Assembly: GCA_905203765.1 (NCBI GenBank)
Contig: CAJKXC010000081.1
Span: 1-9,976, forward strand
Length of the DNA: 9,976 nt
DNA from: an uncultured Bacteroides sp.
GTDB taxonomy: Bacteria > Bacteroidota > Bacteroidia > Bacteroidales > Bacteroidaceae
Reading direction: 5' to 3'
In this document: positions 7,327-9,976 of the stretch, in pieces
How positions within the stretch are numbered: the first letter of the stretch is position 1
How the letters are laid out: every line of letters begins with the position of its first letter
Translations under genes and position numbers: made by a program
Notes under the pieces: generated by a model
Databases searched by the model: none
Told to the model about the DNA's origin: nothing
Seen by the model: only the letters and a program-made list of their open reading frames with translations

Positions 7327-8394
7327 TCACTTCAACTTCACGTTAAAAGTTTCAAATTTGCTCTGTCTGTCGCGTGACACCAGCGCGTCCGTGCTGCTAC
7401 ATTTGGCAGTGCCCGTTTCACCGGTCACAGCATTCAACACATAAGGCGCATAAGTCACTTCATAGGTCAGTTCGAACAGGTCGCGGTCTTTGTCGCCCCA
7501 CGCTTTCTTGGCACCATGATAGGTCCACTTGCCCGAACCGCTTGCCTGAGCCCCCGGTGTGTCGGTAGTGATGGAGCAATTGCCGTTGTCGTCAACCGTT
7601 ATCACCAAGTCCATTGTCAACGTTTGCTTGGAAGATTCGCCTTTCTCATTCACCACATCCACCGAAAGCGAAAGAGGATAACGCACTTTGTTGAGGGCAA
7701 TAGTTCCTAATGTACGTTGGTCTGCTTTCTCTATATTCTGCGGGTTACGGTTGAGCGTAGAAGTGTTGCCATTGATGTCGAGCTGGTCTGTGCCACGACT
7801 CAACCAAACGCCCTCATACTTGTTTTTGTAGGTCACCCCATAAAGCGCATAGTCTTTGGGAAGCACGTCCCAGTCTGCCACATTCAAGCGATTGGGAGAC
7901 TCAACTTTAGGTTTGCCCGCCAAGATAGAGTCTGCAGCCTGTGCTAACCGTACCGGAATGACATAGGTGAGTTCGGGCGTGAGAGGATCATTGAAGAAAG
8001 CATCGGTCAACTGTATGTCCATACGTCCATAAATGTCTCCTTTGGGAAATACCACCTGTTCCGAAGAATAAGTATAATATTCCTTAGGCATAGGAAGTAT
8101 CGGCTTGCCATTGTCGAAATAAGCATTGGTACACAAACTTTCATCGATAACAATCTGTGCTGTGCGCTCTTTGCGGTTTGACCACACACCGCCCAATGTA
8201 GCGATGATCTGCATCCGATATTCATTGTCTTGTTCGGTAGGATATACATCTTCGCCCAATGTGATGGTGCGTATAGGAGTCTGAGTAGCAAAACTGATGG
8301 TCTGATATTCGTAATCGTCGAATTCTTTGTCTCCGTTTTCACAGCCGGCAAACAACAAGCCAAGGACCATGCATTTCATTATTGTCTTATTCAT
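7327..8394 (-). CDS. Surface glycan-binding lipoprotein (DUF1735-type N-terminal domain, probable DUF5627-type C-terminal domain)
   Basis: The gene follows susD and precedes the GH10 gene, the usual position of a PUL surface glycan-binding protein. The start at 8394 gives a compact lipoprotein signal, MNKTIMKCMVLGLLFAGC, with lipidated Cys18 followed by ENGDKEFDD, an acidic export signal. Starts at 8400 and 8415 are in frame and cannot be excluded. From the chosen start the protein has 355 residues. Residues about 28-160 resemble DUF1735 (BT_3987-like) beta-sandwich domains: a YQTISFATQ opening, VVFPKGDIYGRMDIQLTDAFF, and TYVIPVRL. The C-terminal part (about 185-355) has YEGVWLSRGTDQ and a terminal SKFETFNVKLK, which I associate with DUF5627. 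No enzymatic motif is visible. Binding xylan chains at the outer surface for SusC/SusD is inferred from family and context. The stop lies 30 bases before the GH10 start. Confidence 0.85.
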   Translation of the reverse strand: MNKTIMKCMVLGLLFAGCENGDKEFDDYEYQTISFATQTPIRTITLGEDVYPTEQDNEYRMQIIATLGGVWSNRKERTAQIVIDESLCTNAYFDNGKPILPMPKEYYTYSSEQVVFPKGDIYGRMDIQLTDAFFNDPLTPELTYVIPVRLAQAADSILAGKPKVESPNRLNVADWDVLPKDYALYGVTYKNKYEGVWLSRGTDQLDINGNTSTLNRNPQNIEKADQRTLGTIALNKVRYPLSLSVDVVNEKGESSKQTLTMDLVITVDDNGNCSITTDTPGAQASGSGKWTYHGAKKAWGDKDRDLFELTYEVTYAPYVLNAVTGETGTAKCSSTDALVSRDRQSKFETFNVKLK

Positions 8395-8438
8395 AATCAT
8401 TGTATGCTTTAGCATTTTATTAAATTTACACTATCGGT

Positions 8439-9922
8439 TTACCAACCCTGATTCTGTTTCAGTTCGTCATACTTAAGAACTTCCGAATAAGGAATAGGAC
8501 CGTAATACATATACTCACTGAACGAGCGTTTGTCTACCTCCATCGGAGTATAACGGGTTCCACTGATATTCATCCCTTTGGCAGCTTCGGTCAGATTGCT
8601 CTTCCAACGGCGCAAATCCCAGAAACGGAAACCTTCGAAACAAAGTTCGATGCGACGTTCGTTGCGGATAAGTTCCGCCATCTTCGCCTGATCGTTCTTG
8701 ATGGATTCCAAGTAAGCATCACCATTGTCGCGACCAATGCCGGCACGGGAGCGCAACTTTTTCATCACGTCATAAGCAGAATAGCTGTTGCCGCCCTTAT
8801 TTTGCGGACCGTACGCCTGATTTGCCGCTTCGGCATACGCCAAGAATATCTCGGTGTAGCGGATGCGCGGTGTGTAATGATACTGGTCGGCTTTCGCATT
8901 CGGGTCGAGGCTGATGTCCTGACGCAACAGTTTGCGCAGATAGTATCCGGTACGGGTAGAACGTCCTACCACCTTGTTCAGTGCATCATTGGTAGTTCCG
9001 TCGGCTGCCGTAAAGATTTCCTTATTCGTATTGCCTGCCTTGCCACCATTATAGAGAATGTATGCTGCCAAGCGCGGGTCACGGTTGGCGTACGGAAGAT
9101 TTTCATCATATTCGCCGGACAGATGAGACACCGGATAACCGTTCAGCATCGGGAATGCATCCACCAGATTTTGAGTTGGGTTGATACGTCCGTTACCGTA
9201 GAGTGTGGGCGGGAAGTTATCTTCTTCGAGCGAGAGGGATTTGGCACGTTCACCACGCCACAGAATTTCAGCAGGTGATTCGGTTGGGCTAAGTTTTTCA
9301 ATATCATCTACATTGCAATACCATGTCCATCCGGTAGGATCCATACCGTCTACCCCTCCGATATGATTCAGCACCTTTGCAGCACTAGCAGCAGCCGTTT
9401 TCCAATCAACGCCTGACTGGTCACTATATGCCGGACTGGCAGCAAGCAAATCCGCTTTTGCCACAAACGCTTCCACCACCTTTCCGGACATACGGCCGAT
9501 AAAGTTTGCGCCAAACACACGGGTGACTTTGCCTTGGTCTGCTCCTGCATATTTAGCAGACAAGCGTTGCATTTCCGCTGCGTCACCATATTCCCAAGGC
9601 AATCCTTCGAGTGCCAACCGGGCGTCTTCTTTCAACGCCTTCATGCAATCTACAAATGTGCTGCGGGGCACATTGAAATTGGATCCGGCTGCTTCCGGTT
9701 CGGTCAGGATGGGCACCCCCATCAACACACCGTCTTCGGTATAGCCCGCATGGGCTTCGAGGAGGTAATACATATACATGGCACGCAAGCCATAGGCTTC
9801 CGCTTTCTCACGGTCGCAGAACATCTGCGCCACCACTTCGTCTTTCGCCCATTTCACCTTGTCGGCATTGGCAAGGAAAAGATTGATATACTGTATGGCG
9901 GAACGGCAGGAAGTCCAACGGT
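8439..9922 (-). CDS. susD: SusD/RagB family nutrient-binding protein, part downstream of the group II intron (5' part outside window)
   Basis: About 493 residues of a SusD-like outer-membrane glycan-binding lipoprotein are visible. Numbering here starts at the Arg codon at 9920. Family features are the early W-x-SC-x-SAI-x-YINLFL helix, PTQNLVDAFPMLNGYP (248-263), NRDPRL (279-284), RYTEIFLAYAEAAN (354-367), NERRIEL (420-426) and FEGFRFWDLRRW (428-439). These partners sit over the SusC porin and pass oligosaccharides to it. The signal peptide, lipidation cysteine and first TPR-like helices, probably about 90-110 residues, are missing because a group II intron interrupts the gene. The frame stays open to a GTG at 9947, but that codon and the next eight lie in intron domain VI, so they are not a real N-terminus. 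The exon boundary is at 9922/9923 or 9920/9921. If the intron splices, a full protein could be made; otherwise the gene is inactivated. The symbol denotes family only. Confidence 0.9.
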
Positions 9923-9976
9923 GTCGAGTAGACCAAGGGAATTTCACCCTCAGCCTCTCTCGGAACCGTACGTGAA
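9923..9976 (-). mobile_element. Group II intron, 3' end only (domain V 3' arm, domain VI, 3' splice site)
   Basis: Read on the minus strand, the window edge begins TTCACGTACGGTTC (9976-9963), the 3' arm characteristic of group II intron domain V. A complete domain VI hairpin follows, with a bulged adenine at 9929. The intron should end in AC either at 9923 (six bases after the bulge, as in the Lactococcus Ll.LtrB spacing) or at 9921. Directly beyond, SusD coding sequence resumes. The intron has the same orientation as susD, as needed for splicing from its message. The catalytic triad of domain V, domains I-IV and any reverse transcriptase/maturase gene lie outside the window, so intactness and mobility cannot be judged. 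I do not assign a structural class. Confidence 0.87.
9926..9959 (-). ncRNA. Group II intron domain VI hairpin with bulged branch-point A
   Basis: Minus-strand bases 9959-9947 pair with 9939-9926 around a seven-base loop (9946-9940). The pairs are G9959-C9926, A9958-U9927 and G9957-C9928, then unpaired A9929, then A9956-U9930, G9955-C9931, G9954-U9932, C9953-G9933, U9952-G9934, G9951-U9935, A9950-U9936, and three G-C pairs (9949-9947 with 9937-9939). The single bulged A near the 3' end is the expected lariat branch point. The pairing was worked out by hand. Confidence 0.83.

Noticed and set aside
9921..9947. GTG at 9947 as the start of the SusD gene
   Set aside because: The codon and the eight that follow fall within the intron domain VI hairpin and splice site. 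The resulting N-terminus has no signal peptide or lipidation cysteine, which SusD proteins need.

Overview
The window is a stretch of a polysaccharide utilization locus (PUL) from a gut Bacteroides or close relative. The evidence is a SusD-type protein, a DUF1735-type surface glycan-binding lipoprotein, a BACON-domain lipoprotein, Bacteroidetes-style lipoboxes followed by acidic residues, and start codons without strong Shine-Dalgarno sequences. Every gene is on the minus strand, so transcription runs from position 9976 down to 1. The only gaps are 7 to 79 bases long, which fits one operon. No gene-free stretch exceeds 300 bases.

In transcription order: (1) 9976-9923, the 3' end of a group II intron (3' arm of domain V plus a complete domain VI with bulged branch-point A). 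(2) susD, present only as the part downstream of the intron. (3) A DUF1735-type surface glycan-binding lipoprotein. (4) A GH10 endoxylanase lipoprotein whose catalytic domain is split by two CBM4/9-like modules. (5) A strong hairpin in the intergenic gap. (6) A small AT-rich BACON-domain lipoprotein. (7) A GH5 lipoprotein with a Big_2-like domain and an unassigned C-terminal beta domain. (8) A secreted two-domain esterase (SGNH/CE6-like plus CE1-like). (9) The N-terminus of a GH43 enzyme, which runs off the window.

Together these genes describe capture and breakdown of acetylated, probably arabinosylated or feruloylated, xylan. The lipoproteins (binding protein, GH10, BACON protein, GH5) would bind and cut xylan at the cell surface. 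The SusD protein, with a SusC partner presumably encoded upstream outside the window, would import oligosaccharides. The esterase and GH43, which carry ordinary type I signal peptides, would remove acyl and arabinosyl or xylosyl groups, probably in the periplasm.

The most unusual feature is the group II intron end inside susD. It lies in sense orientation, so splicing could in principle restore the message. The apparent GTG start of the susD reading frame at 9947 lies inside the intron and is not a real start. The window ends within intron domain V, so the rest of the intron and the first susD exon cannot be seen.
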